Below are positions 37,109 to 48,205 of a DNA stretch of 64,000 nt, in pieces. Numbering within the stretch: the stretch's first letter is position 1; each line of letters opens with the position of its first letter. This stretch comes from Epiperipatus broadwayi (lineage: Eukaryota > Onychophora > Udeonychophora > Euonychophora > Peripatidae), in the NCBI GenBank assembly GCA_028023455.1, contig JAQFVV010013088.1, positions 62,001 through 126,000 on the forward strand. Direction: 5' to 3'. The notes under the pieces were generated by a model. That model was not told the origin of the DNA and searched no databases. It saw only the letters and a list, made by a program, of their open reading frames with translations. A program made the translations under genes and the position numbers.

Positions 37109-37609
37109 TATATCTATTCAAAGTAAATTTAGATTGATTAAAAAAAGTAGTTAAGGATTTGCTATACCACGTTCCAATAGTATATTTAACAATAGATGGA
37201 TTATATTTATTATTATAGGGTTAACGTAATATATAGCTAAAAATGAAATAAAAAGTTTGATATTATAGAACTACTTAAGAAACGTGAAGGAGGACGGGAG
37301 TAATCAAAAATATTTTAATTATGTCATAAAATAAGTAAAGTGCCTTCACGTTGCTAAAAAAATCCAAACATTAAATTTATTGAAAAGAAATAATTAAAAA
37401 GCAATAGCTTATTTATTTATTTGCTATTGCATCATATATATAAGTGCATATATAACAATAAGAATTACATTTGAATTAAAAATAATAAAAAAAGACTTTG
37501 ATGTATAGTTGAAAATATTTCGACTGGAGAATGTTTCAACAATCTTATAAATTAATTAAACATTTAAATCTCTAAACATCACATGATCATAATTTCCTAT
37601 GCGTACACA
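37109..37609. other. AT-rich intronic sequence
   Basis: No feature was recognised. Confidence 0.4.
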
Positions 37610-38440
37610 AGCTGTTAAAGCAGAGGCGATGTGATGTGATGTACTGTAACTTCTCCTTAAACGGAGTCAGGAATCTCTCAGCAATTATACCCAGAGAAAC
37701 CTGTTAGCCACTTTATTTTCCATTCCCCACTCTAAGTTTTCCCATATTCTGCTCCATCCCATTTCCACAACATAATCTTTGTCAACTCTATGGCCTTTAT
37801 ATCTAAACCCAAACCAAGTATAAAAAACAATAATCCATTTTCTGTATAATCACTTTTTTCATATTTATTTTTCCATAACTTTATTATTTGTACCCTTTCT
37901 ATTTTCAAGCATTTACATTCAATTAACAGATGCCTAATATTTTCTATTCCTTCCTTACACAATTTACAGACTAAATCACCCATTTTTTCCCATTTACATG
38001 TATATCCTCTTGTTGCTAAAGATCCCGTTCGAGCTTTAAACAATAAACTACTTTCCTTACTATTATCATATATTAACTCGCACCTAATATTCTGTTTACT
38101 TCTATATATATTTAAACTCTTTTTACTCTCCATACTAGTTCTCCATCTCTCTAACTCCCTATTCTTTTATCCCATTCCTTACCACTACAACACTCAACAA
38201 TTCTGCTAACACAATCATCCCATCTTTTGTACAAATATACTGATATAAATTCTTTATCCAAATCTTTTACAGCATTACCTTTCTCACCCATCTTGTTGCC
38301 TGCCCTTTACTCGTAACCCAATTAAATACTATTTTGGCTATTCTTTTATTATCCATAAACTGCAATCTACCAAACATTTTCATTTTACTTTTTGCATCTC
38401 TCATATAAAAACTTCACCATCCCATGTCTCCTTGAATTGC
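37610..38440 (-). mobile_element. LINE 3' end with zinc-binding C-terminal domain
   Basis: A 133-residue open frame (37732-38133) carries CKWEKMGDLVCKLCKEGIEN then IRHLLIECKCLKIERV, the C-x2-C...H...C zinc-binding region found after RT in several non-LTR retrotransposons, followed by LFFILGLGLD and KIMLWKWDG. Upstream, in other frames, FGRLQFMDNKRIAKIVFNW and TRWVRKV extend it to about 38400. The 3' end has ACATCACATCACATC-type repeats and matches the fragment at 62.0-62.33 kb. It is 5'-truncated and frameshifted. The exact LINE clade is not assigned. Confidence 0.75.
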
Positions 38441-39570
38441 AAAACTCTCCATACAATAGTGCCATCCAATGTAGGCCAGAGAAATCAATGGGTGTAAAGT
38501 TTGTGAATAAAATCCCTATTTAGTGTCTACTCACAAGACTAGTTTCTAGTTTGTGGCTTTCATCAGTGAGAAGCAGCCACCTTTTGCCTTTTTAATTAAC
38601 TATAAAGCTATAAATCCAAAATGAAAACAATGTTTTCATTCCAAACTCATTTAATTGTATAATGATATAGATCTGAACCCAATTCAGTATCCTTACATTT
38701 TGGTGCCTTTGATTCTTTAATAACCATAATCACTATCATACCATTGAATAGGATTGATATTAAACCAGCAAATATCACATAATCACCATTTCCTATGCTT
38801 ACATGAGCTGTTAAAATTGGCTTGCATTGGGTGCCACTACAGCATGGAGAGTTTTGTCCCTGTTTTAGCAGCTTGTGTAAGCATAGGAAATGATGATCAT
38901 ATGATGTTTAGTGGTTTAATACCAATCATTCCAAATGGAATGATGGTGACTATGGTTATTAAAAAACCAAAGATACCAAAATGTATAGATGAGTGAACGA
39001 GCTTGATTGAAAACATTGTGCTTTCATTTTGGACTCATAGCTTTTTTACTAAATAGGTAAAGAAGGGTTGTTAGATCCTAAGATCTAGGTGCAGTCCTCT
39101 CAGATCTAAACTCCTCACCAATGAAAGTCACAAACTATAAACTAGTTTGAAAAATCAGATGAGCAGGCACTAAGTAGGGATTTTATATACAAACATTACT
39201 CTGGCTTGTTGATGATGATTATGATTATTAAAGAACCAAAGATGCCAAAATGTATGGATTCTGAACTGTGTTCAGTTCTATATGATTACACAAGTAAATG
39301 AGCTTTAAGTGAAAACATTATGTTTTCATCTTGAGTTCATAGGTTTATAGTTAACTAAAGAGATAAAAGGTGGCTGCTGGAGGGTTGCATTGGATCCTAA
39401 GATCTAGGTACAGTGCTCTCAGATCCAAAGCTCCTCACTGATAAAAGCCACAAACTAGAAACAAATTTGGGAAGATGACAGTAGAAAGGGATTTTATGAA
39501 TAAACCTTCTTGCATCCATTGATTACTCTAGCTGGCACTGGGGGTATTACTGTACAGAGTTTTGCCTGTA
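38441..39570. mobile_element. Family C array: minus unit, then two plus units
   Basis: A minus unit (38441-38830) carries one core. Two plus units follow, with core positions at 39118 (mutated CCAATGA) and 39438 (mutated CTGATAA), spaced 320 bp because of internal deletion. The words GGATCCTAAGATCTAGGT and GGAGAGTTTTGTC identify the family. Confidence 0.75.
38530..38577 (-). ncRNA. Hammerhead-like motif, family C copy 4
   Basis: CTGATGA, GAAAC and TAGTC are intact on the minus strand, but the 3' half of stem I (TTGTGAG) no longer pairs well. Confidence 0.5.
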
Positions 39571-40004
39571 TTCTAATTTAAATTTATGTAGATAGCAATT
39601 AGTAATATAATAGAGATGGATAATTAAATCAATTTATTTTTGATAAAATTAAAGTCTCTGGATGTTTTTAGTCTAAAAAGATACTAAATTTATGTTTTCA
39701 TTTTATTTAATTTTTGATGAAAAACAATAAACAAACAAAAAAATTTGGAAAATATGAACTCTAGACAATATTCTAACAGTAAACTTTTAATATCAATAAA
39801 TACATCATGAAATGGTTTTATTATTCAGGAGTCCATAATAAGTTTGTCATTGGGAGTAGTAGCAGTGAAATCATTTTGAGAACTTATGCTCTGAGAATCT
39901 GACAATCTATCATTGCGCTAAACTATGTAGAAGTTAGTTTAAATTAAATCAAACTAACATAAATGTATATATTCTTAGAGTGTATTAAATTTACATTTGT
40001 TACA
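39571..40004. other. AT-rich intronic sequence
   Basis: Nothing recognisable was found. Confidence 0.4.
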
Positions 40005-40045
40005 TAATGAGCATGCCAATAGTTTCTTAACAAGCTTTTCTGAAT

Positions 40046-40095
40046 ATCTTTATTCTCAGACCAGTTTCTAGCTCTGGCTGTCATCAGTGAAATAC
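40046..40095 (-). ncRNA. Hammerhead ribozyme motif, family D copy 2
   Basis: The minus strand reads TTTCA, CTGATGA (plus 40081-40087), CAGCCAGAGCTA (stem II AGC/GCT), GAAAC, TG, GTC, then TGAGA. Stem III is AC/GT. Inner stem I pairs TTTCA with TGAGA including one wobble. The core is intact. Confidence 0.75.
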
Positions 40096-40410
40096 ACAGA
40101 CATTCACGTATTAGATTTAAAAATACCAGGTCAAGCCCAACATTTATCTAATAGTTACCTATTAAATAAAAACTCTCATATGAACGTATGTCTTTAAATA
40201 CAGCAATCTAACAAATAGCCACATGAGACTAAACTAAGTTCAGATGCACCATATATTAATAGCTTTAGTAATATAAAATCACCAAAGCCTCAAGAAAAAA
40301 AAATGGCAAGGAAATCAAGTCATGTATCACATGACTTAATTTAATAAGCTTAAACTACAAATGTTATATAATGAGCATGCAAATAACTCTTAACAAGCTT
40401 TTCTGAATAT

Positions 40411-40461
40411 CCGTATCCTCAGACTGATTTATAGCATGGCTGTCATCAGTGATGTGCTAGG
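40411..40461 (-). ncRNA. Degenerate hammerhead, family D copy 3
   Basis: CTGATGA and the GTC-TGAG junction remain, but the GAAA strand reads TAAA, which should abolish activity. Confidence 0.55.
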
Positions 40462-40544
40462 ACATTCATATTTTCTACTTAATAGGTAACTATTAAATAA
40501 ATGCTGGGACTTGACATGGTTTTTTTTAAATCTAATACCTGAAT

Positions 40545-40605
40545 ATCCTAGCACCTCATTGAGGACAGCCAGAGTTAGAAACCAGTCTGAGAATAAGGAT
40601 ATTAA
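40545..40605 (+). ncRNA. Degenerate hammerhead, family D copy 4
   Basis: GAAACCAGTCTGAG is intact but the first core strand reads TTGAGGA in place of CTGATGA. Confidence 0.5.
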
Positions 40606-40929
40606 GAAAAGCTTGTTAAAAGCTATTAGCACCATCATTATATAAGATCAAAGAATCTACCAATTAATGATGTTCACGACTTTTGTCGACTCACTTGCAG
40701 TATCTCTCTGTGGACTTCTGACATCTTCAAAATTTTTTAAATTAATAAATCAATATCCATTTTGATTCTTGTCTTTACTGCCAAATGAATGTAAAAATGG
40801 CAAAGTAATGCTAAAAATAATTGCAAGAGAATGATTTAAGCCAAAAAAAGCAGCATGTCACTGTACTTCAAATTATAGCATCAATGTATTCCCATAGATT
40901 TGGCTGTAATTTTCACAACATATACTTTA

Positions 40930-41272
40930 TATAAGGGAATCAAACTCAGAATTTCACATGACTCTCAACTCTCCATGCCATCTCACATTGCAGACCCACC
41001 TGATAACACACATGTTGAAAAGATAAATAATCACCAATATACATATTTCATGCTAAACCAGCAATCATCAGTTGGTCCAGATTACTATCCCCCCCCCCCC
41101 ATATATACAATCAGTGCTCAGCTTTATATTAAGATAACCAATCTTCATACTTTAATGGACAGACATATGAGATGGCATGGAGAGTTGAGGGTTGTGTGAA
41201 AGTCTGAGTTAGAAACCCTTATACCTTACATTATATGTGCAGGTGTGTGCAAGCATGTACAGTGTATTAAAT
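40930..41272. mobile_element. Family A insertion with 10-bp target-site duplication
   Basis: A minus-oriented unit plus a short plus-oriented end segment is flanked by ATATACTTTA at 40920-40929 and 41273-41282. A C-homopolymer (about 41087-41100) replaces part of the unit. The 99-residue open frame across it is not a gene. Confidence 0.75.
41026..41083 (-). ncRNA. Hammerhead ribozyme motif, family A copy 9
   Basis: CTGATGA, TTGCTGGTTTAGCAT, GAAA, TATGTATA and stem I ACCAA/TTGGT are all intact on the minus strand. Confidence 0.75.
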
Positions 41273-41282
41273 ATATACTTTA

Positions 41283-41619
41283 CTATAGATGTAGTAACAT
41301 TTATTTTCAGTATGATTGATTGACTCTTTGAGGAAGTGATTGATACATAAAAATAACTAATTAGTGTATTCACTATTACTTCATTCACTATTTGAAGAAT
41401 AAAATTCCATTTTAAAACTAATTATGCAATATTTAAATCAGTTAAATGAATAATAATCAACACTGACCATTCAAAATGTGTTTGGTAAATTAAATAGTCC
41501 AATTTATAGATCTTATTGACTAAATTTAATACTGCATGAAGATGTAAAGAGATATGCGCCATCATACGCTGAATGGTATGACTAACCCTTCATTTATTAG
41601 ATATTTATATTTCCACATG
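41283..41619. other. AT-rich intronic sequence
   Basis: Nothing recognisable was found. Confidence 0.4.
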
Positions 41620-42210
41620 TTATTAAAGTTAAGAATTGCAAATACCTTGGTCAGATACTATAGAATTATAATGGGATAAAATTAAACAGAGACTTAAACT
41701 TGAATGGGGCACTTTTGGTAGAAACATCTTCTTATTAAAATGAAATATGTGTTGAAAAAGGAAGGTTTTTGATAGATGCATTTTACTATCTTTCTATTGA
41801 TGGGTCTGAGACTTGGACACTTAACAGAAGATCAGTTCAGATGCTTCAGATCAATCAGTGAAATATGGATAGATATCTGTTAAGAATAACAAAAAAAAAG
41901 AGAGTAAAAACAAAATATATAAATGAGGGTCACAGATATCATTGATATCACAGGAAGAATTAAGAAACTGAAATGGAGTTGAGGTAGATATATTGCTAGA
42001 AGAAATAATAGATGGACACTTCTTAAAGTGGATTCCAAGAGATTGTAAAAGACCTAGAAAGAGATCACATACAAAATGGAAGAGTGAGATAAGGATGTTT
42101 GTTAGGGTGTTATAGAGAAGAGAGGCTAGGTATAGAGACACTGAATTAAACTTGGAGAGATTATCATTCTGCAATGGATCAATAACAGTTTAAAATGAAG
42201 ATGCTGATAT
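41620..42210 (+). mobile_element. RTE-type LINE, 3' fragment
   Basis: Frames match KYLGQI, then DGSETWTLNRRSVQMLQ, and the C-terminal segment with RPRKRSH. It is more diverged than the other copies and is followed tail to tail by an opposite copy. Confidence 0.75.
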
Positions 42211-42360
42211 ATTATTAAACATTGCACATATATATAAATTTTATGTATTAAATCTACTTTTTTAAAATACAAAAAGAATATTATCATCAAAAATGGAAAG
42301 TTTAATCCATTATGCTGCTTTTACATATATTTAAGTAAATCTAATATAGAATATCTTTAT

Positions 42361-42800
42361 ATCATCATCATCAACCATTATTAATCCACTGCATGATGAA
42401 GGTCTTTCCAAGTTCAATCCATCTTCTCCGATCTTTAGCTTCTCTTCCCCACATCACTCCTGCACATTTTCTTATTTCATCCATTCATCTCACATGTGAT
42501 CTAATTCTGGGTCTTTTACAATCTGTCCATATATTATAATCTCTTCTAGCAATATGTCCAGCCCAACTCTACTTTAGTCTTTTAATTTTTTCAATGAGGT
42601 CAGTAACACTTGTTTGTTCTCTTATCCAGATACTGCATTTCTTATCTCTTCTTGTTACTCCCAACATGCATCTCTCCATGCTTCTTTGAGGGGTCTGAAG
42701 TCTCTGTATTGCTCTTTTATTAAGTGTTTAAGTCTCAGATTCATAAGTAAGAACTGGTAAAACCCATTTATTAAAAACCTTCCTTTTCAAACACATATAA
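42361..42800 (-). mobile_element. RTE-type LINE, 3' fragment on the opposite strand
   Basis: On the plus strand it begins with the complement of the RTE tail (ATCATCATCATCAACC) and continues through the complement of the C-terminal coding region to about 42795. It is convergent with the copy at 41620-42210. Confidence 0.8.
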
Positions 42801-42828
42801 CAGCAATAATATATATAATAATAATCAT

Positions 42829-42855
42829 ACACACACACACACACACACACACAAA
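42829..42855. repeat. CA microsatellite
   Basis: About 13 CA dinucleotides. Confidence 0.9.
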
Positions 42856-43147
42856 AGCTCTTTTTGGCAAATATTAATTTTTGTCCTTTTCAACGTGCTT
42901 CAACTAGTTTACAATTACGATCTACGTTGCATACATAGCGACATCTATCGGTTTTATATAAAATTATCTATAATCTATTAAAACCATACAATATTTTTAA
43001 GGCGTAAAAAAAAAAAAATCTGTATAAATTATATATAACGTAATCTTCCATTCATTTATCATTAGCCGATTATGAGTCAAATTAACTGATGTTTTATATA
43101 TATTCATAAAATTATTTGTAATATCTAACATATAGATTATATATATA

Positions 43148-43455
43148 CCTGTATAAACAATGTGATATATAGGGTATTTTGAACTCAGACTTTCACATGA
43201 CTCTCAACTCTTCACACTATCTCACACCACTGATACACTTGACCACATATATGTCTAAAATAAAAATAATCACCAATACACATATTTCGTGCTAAACCAG
43301 CATTCATTAGTTGGTCCAGATTATCATCTCTACACATACATACAATTAGTGCTCAGATTTATATTAAAATAGCCAATCTTCATACTTTAATGGACATGCT
43401 TCAATCCATTCCACCCTCCAACTCTTCAGCCGTCCATCCTATTGAAAATCTGATT
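43148..43455 (-). mobile_element. Family A unit
   Basis: A single minus-oriented unit with GAACTCAGACTTTCACATGA at its left end. The ribozyme core is mutated. Confidence 0.7.
43265..43326 (-). ncRNA. Degenerate hammerhead, family A copy 10
   Basis: The core reads CTAATGA in place of CTGATGA; stem I ACCAA/TTGGT and GAAA are kept. Confidence 0.55.
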
Positions 43456-43701
43456 GGTTTCATATATCTGCCTTCTATTAGATTCTTTAATATAATTTAA
43501 AGATCGTATATCTTTGATACCATCCTATTATATTGTTATTATAAAAATGTATCTGATTATATTTTTAAAGTATATAATAAATTTTATATTTTTTTGGAGA
43601 ACATAATTTAAAGGCAAATTAATAAATGCACTAATATCCTCCCTCAAATAATTAGTTAAACAGAATTGAAAGTAAAATTTATTATATAGTTGAAATCTTA
43701 C

Positions 43702-43896
43702 GTTCACATTTAGGAATGTTGGTACTCAGCCATCGTCCTTCCACGCCACAATTAATAATATTGTATTCTGAATTTTTCATAATAAATCCTTCTTTACAAG
43801 AGTATTCGCATCTAGTTGTGGGCCAAAAACGTCCAGTCCGTGGCATGCAGCTCATTCTTCCATGTTTCAGAACCGGAGGATCGGGACATTCAACTT
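43702..43896 (-). CDS. Sushi/CCP module exon (upstream exon of the gene)
   Basis: This 195-bp internal exon is read on the minus strand. It follows an AG acceptor preceded by an A/T-rich tract and ends at a GTAAG donor. The first two bases complete a split codon and the last base starts another, so both introns are phase 1, typical of CCP modules. The peptide runs VECPDPPVLKHGRMSC, then a proline/glycine-rich stretch, then RCEYSCKEGF, then NCGVEGRW, and ends in IPKCE. It carries six cysteines rather than the basic four, plus the conserved Gly-Phe and Gly-x-Trp of sushi domains; six-cysteine sushi modules are known, for example in selectins. Sushi modules are extracellular beta-sandwich domains used in adhesion, complement-type and matrix proteins. 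The full protein, its signal peptide and its other domains lie outside the window or were not found, so the gene cannot be named. Confidence 0.9.
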
Positions 43897-44589
43897 CTAT
43901 TTAAAAAAACAAAAAAAAATAAATAATAATTTTTAGTAGCGAATACTAAAGCAGATAAACATACGCCATGAATTAATTACCCCCCCCTCATATATATACA
44001 TAAGAGCACCCACAAAAGTTACATATACATATACCTTGTATTTTCTTTAGTGTATATTAGAACAGTAATTTACTTTACTCCATGCCATCTAGTGGAAATT
44101 TGTGTAATCAATGGATAATAGGGAGTAGGGCCATATTTAATTCCCATATTTTTTTTCAGTTATTGACCTACATAAATGATTACTCAATCTTATAATAGGT
44201 GACTCTGAAGTAGATTAGTATGAATTACATCTAATATACATGCTGAAAGTAAGCAGTGAAAGTCATGTGACATTTTATCTGGCATTTCCTTATGTCTGGA
44301 TATGCACATTTATTTAATGCATTTTAAAAAGTTTATTGATTTATTTATTTTAAAGAAAATGGAAGAAACTTTATAGTGTTCGATTTAAGCATTTTCCAGC
44401 CCATTATAAAAACGTTTATATTAAAATCATATCAAAGCCAACTGAAGATATGAAAATTAATACCTAAGTTTTGAAAAAAAATTGTAATGAAATTTTACTG
44501 TATTTTTTTTTCTCAAAACATTTATTAAACTAATTAATACCTATCTTACATTAATTATGAGATGAGTATAAATATGGATGGTACATTAC
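43897..44589. other. AT-rich intronic sequence upstream of the sushi exon
   Basis: The A/T-rich tract beside the acceptor is part of the splice site. CATGCCATCTAGTGGAAA near 44081 is a CTCF-like word. No other feature. Confidence 0.4.
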
Positions 44590-44602
44590 AAATATGGATA
44601 AT

Positions 44603-45274
44603 TACATTCAAATATCAGTCTTTCAAGCTAATTGTGCATACGCTTTTGCGAGTGTTAATAATAATAAATGAATACTTTCTCTCCAATACAAGATATAGTA
44701 TTTATGCAGGAATAAAATGAATCCACTTATTCCTACGACTCAAATGCTTATATATGAGCAAATCTGAAGTACTGGCAAGGAAAGCGTGAGGATGGAGCAC
44801 TCACTTTAAATTACTATATGATGTCTGAATGAATTATTATTAACACTTGCAAAAGCGTATGCACAATTAGCTTGAAAGGCTGATATTTGAATGGAATACA
44901 ATTGTAAACATATGCTATATAAAATAAATGCTTATTTACATATGATTAAGTTTCAGTTAGAATGACGTTTAGTAAATTCAGACAATTTCACCGACGTCAT
45001 TCATTCAGACATCGTACATAGTAATTTAAAGTGACTGTTTCATCCTCATGCTTTCCTTGCCAATACTTCAGATTTGCTCATATATAAGCATTTGAGTCAT
45101 AGGAATAAGTGGATTCATTTTATTCCTGCATAAATACTATATCTTGTATTGGAGAGAAAGTATTCATTTATTATTATTAACACTCACAAAAGCATATGCA
45201 CAATTAGCTTGAAAGGCTGATATTTGAATGTAATACAATTGCAAACATACACTATATAAAATAAATGCTTATTT
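44603..45274. mobile_element. Family B array with 13-bp target-site duplication
   Basis: A plus-oriented unit is followed by two minus-oriented partial units with a 337-bp period. The whole is flanked by AAATATGGATAAT at 44590-44602 and 45275-45287. The conserved hairpin GAATGACGT...ACGTCATTC is present near 44960-45005. Confidence 0.85.
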
Positions 45275-45369
45275 AAATATGGATAATGAAAATTTACAAT
45301 AATAGATAAGTTATGGGATTAACATTATAGAGTTAAAACAGGGTTAGATATTTAGGTTAAGTTCATTGT

Positions 45370-45925
45370 TAACTCTATTGACAGGTCCGAAATAGCTTCC
45401 ATGTCTCTTGAAAAATGAACGTTGTTGCAAGAGTTTTGTCTCTTTGTTTAATCTTTTTCATGTTTTGATTAAATAATGCATTCTCATCCAGCTTGGGAAG
45501 TTGGTATTGGGTCTTGCACCTATCAATCCATATGGCATAGGTAATGAAAACTGCTAGCTTGATTGTAGGAATATCTCTTCCACAGATGCATTCTTTGATA
45601 TTAAGTATTTTGTAATAAGCCATCTTTGCATTATCAAATATTATTTTTTTTTATATTACCTAAACCCATGCATGTTTTAATTATGTGATCAAATGTTTGA
45701 TCATCCCTGCCACAGCTGTGGAAAATTGATTGGACTTTGGTGTTACATCTTCTATATCTGAGGAACCAGTTGACTGGCATGGCATCCTGATTAATTTTAA
45801 GTAAGTAATCTAAGTACTTTGGTTCTAGAGCCCAATACTTAAATAGAATAATTAGTTTATGATTAGTTATCCAGACAAACATTTTATCATAAGTATAATT
45901 TAGATTTTGGCTGCACCACAATCAC
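45370..45925 (-). mobile_element. LINE remnant, C-terminal zinc-binding region
   Basis: Two adjacent frames on the minus strand read YWALEPKYLDYLLKINQDAM, WFLRYRRCNTKVQSIFHSCG and DDQTFDHIIKTCMGL, then across a frame break NIKECICGRDIPTIKLAVF and ITYAIWIDRCKTQ. The Cys/His spacing fits the zinc-binding region after RT in non-LTR elements. The clade is unknown. The similar fragment at 54930-55190 may be the same family. Confidence 0.6.
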
Positions 45926-46850
45926 ACATATCTAACCACCCAATATTGATCAGTAAATGGATATTTAATTATTAGCTGTAAGGAAAAAAAATCTCAGCAG
46001 ATGTGCTGATTTTAAAAATAAGTAATATGATTGTAATAAACTACAGCCCTATCATATGCAGAAAGATGTAAAACCCATATGGTGCAAGACTTCTACCCTT
46101 TTTTGATTTTTTTTTTTTTGAATTGATAATTCAATACAGTATCTGACCTCAAAATAAATATAAAACATGCAAATTAGCATTACAGGTAGCCATAGCAGAG
46201 CAAAGGTAAATTAAAGATCTATCAGCGCCCTCTACAAAGATTTTCTAACAAAATACTTTATAATTGTTAATGCATTGGTTAAGTTGACAACAGTTAAAAA
46301 ATGAAGCCTACTGTGATTGGCTGAGAATATCTATAGTTACTACAGTTTAGGTGAAAATGATTTAGTAATAGTAGGTTCAATAGTTTAATTGAAGATTTAT
46401 TAGCTAGAAAGAGCTTATTCATAAAGTAAAAGATAATCCAACTGTTTATTGCTAGGGAAATGATAATTCAAACATCTGAAGATTCAGAATTGGGCCACGA
46501 GAACATCAAGCTCCAAAATCATGAAACATTGCAGGCTATTTGTTTGAAACTAGACTGCAACAATAAATGACCATTTTCTCATTTTTGATTATGTTTTTTT
46601 TTTATTTATCCAAGCAAAATCCTTTAGGATCCTATGAATAAGTGGCCTTTTTTTGTATCATCATCATCTGATACGATACCCTCACCTCCACTGGACAAAA
46701 ATCGAACTTCAGCTAACTAACTAACTAATTAACTTCCTTGTAAATAAAACTAAGGCTTTTGTAAGCAATGAATTATGAGAAAATATGTATTTGTGCATCA
46801 AATAAGTAATAGATTTTAATTAACCTGTACATTCAATATACTGAAGGTTT
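45926..46850. other. AT-rich sequence
   Basis: No gene. CAGCGCCCTCTAC near 46224 resembles a CTCF-like word. Confidence 0.4.
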
Positions 46851-47062
46851 ATCCACTCTGCTTTGAACACTTTTTAGCAAAAACCTTTTATTATACATAT
46901 ATGTATACACAATCTTACATTTCAGCTGTCCTGCAGTCTTCTTCAGATCAACTTTTCCTTTAATTTAAAAAAAAAATGTTTTTTTTTCTTTTAAAAAATT
47001 AAAGTAAGTGTCTCTGAAGAAGACTGCAGGACAGTCGAAATGTAAGATTGTGTATGCATATA

Positions 47063-48153
47063 CACCTGGGTCTCGTTTTACGCGATAGACAGGTTCCTCA
47101 GAAAACACGCGCAAACGAAATAGTGCAAAAATAGACGTAACTTACATTGAAAAAGGGGGGATGCGGTCTGTGATTTTTTTAAAATTCGCATAAAAGCAAA
47201 GCACCAACGTAAAATTACTTTAAAATTCGCGCAAAAAAAAAAAATAAGGAAATAAAATATGACTAATAAAAAATTTCAAATTTGAAAAAAATTGATACAA
47301 GACAAACTTTTTTTAACTATAATATTTAATTTTATTCAAAATAATATATTTTTATGTATAATGTACAGTACAATAATTTACATTTTTTAATACACGTTTT
47401 AATTATTATAGCTATTTGCCAAAAAACACGTCGTTTGCAAACAACTAGTGCCAACTAAATACTCATGTTGTAACAGTGGTTTTCTGGTGACAATGTAATT
47501 AGTAATTAATCTTTGAGACGATGATTTTACTAACTGTTTATGAAACTAACAACTAAAAATTAAATTCTTATTTTTGTCTTTAATTTTCAATTCCGTTTAA
47601 AAATCAAATTTCACATTAATTTCAAGTCGCAGCAAGTAATTTTTAAATTGTTAATTACAATTAAAAATCAGATTTTAATTTTTAATTGTGCCCACTGCTA
47701 TTACTGACCTTTTAAAAATAAACTTGTGGACACTAAACGATTAATAATTGATTACGTTTTTTTAAAAAGCAAAAACAGAATGTGATTTAAAATGCAAAAT
47801 TAACACATACAATGTTTGAACAAATTTACATTATAATCTTGTAAAATTTAATGTGTGTATACATATTATGTGGAAATTATGATTTTAATTTCATTATTGC
47901 ATAAAATCTTACTATTATAAAACACTGAAAATATTGAAATTACTAAGATGAAAATCGAATTCCAATAATGTGCTATTACTTTCAATATAACGTAAGTGCG
48001 CGAAATTTATTATTTAAAGTAATAGCGCATTATCGGAGTTCATACACCTGGGTCTCTTTTTACGTGGACTTATTTAACACACTTCCGGTGAAACACGAAT
48101 CGCGTAACTTCAAAATTGTGTTAAATAAGTCTGCATAAAAAGAGACCCAGGTG
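47063..48153. mobile_element. TA-flanked DNA transposon (non-autonomous)
   Basis: The ends CACCTGGGTCTC (47063) and GAGACCCAGGTG (to 48153) are inverted repeats flanked by TA on both sides, as in Tc1/mariner-type elements. The opposite arm of the host palindrome shows the uninterrupted sequence, which confirms the borders. A 109-bp mini-element with the same ends occupies 48045-48153. No transposase frame. Confidence 0.8.
48045..48153. mobile_element. 109-bp MITE with CACCTGGGTCTC ends
   Basis: The arms CACCTGGGTCTCTTTTTA and GACTTATTTAACAC are mirrored by GTGTTAAATAAGTC and AAAAAGAGACCCAGGTG. TA precedes and follows it. Confidence 0.8.
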
Positions 48154-48205
48154 TATGTCCAATAAAAGGTTTTTGCTAAAAAGTGTTCCAAGTAGAGTGG
48201 ATAAA

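Larger units (their letters stand above)
40005..40650. mobile_element. Family D array: two minus units plus an inverted unit
   Basis: ATAATGAGCATGC recurs at about 40005 and 40368. The ribozyme positions at 40081 and 40443 give a 362-bp period. A plus-oriented copy ends the array (40545-40640). The same unit lies 3' of the Penelope-like endonuclease at 16.1 kb. Confidence 0.8.
4556..43701 (-). other. Putative 39-kb intron between two sushi exons
   Basis: On the minus strand this starts with GTAAG and ends with ATAG. Reading across it would join the two CCP exons in frame (phase 1 to phase 1). It is packed with ribozyme-bearing repeats, Penelope-like and RTE fragments, SINEs and a minisatellite. 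Further small exons could be hidden inside, but none with a sushi signature was found in either strand. Confidence 0.6.
46851..48205. mobile_element. Foldback palindrome interrupted by a DNA transposon
   Basis: The left arm (ATCCACTCTG, then AACACTTTTTAGCAAAAACC, CAATCTTACATTTC, CTGTCCTGCAG) is mirrored by GACTGCAGGACAG and GAAATGTAAGATTG at 47021-47050. Then, after a 1.09-kb insertion, GGTTTTTGCTAAAAAGTGTT and AGAGTGGAT follow at 48168-48202. The two arms meet near 46985. Confidence 0.85.
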
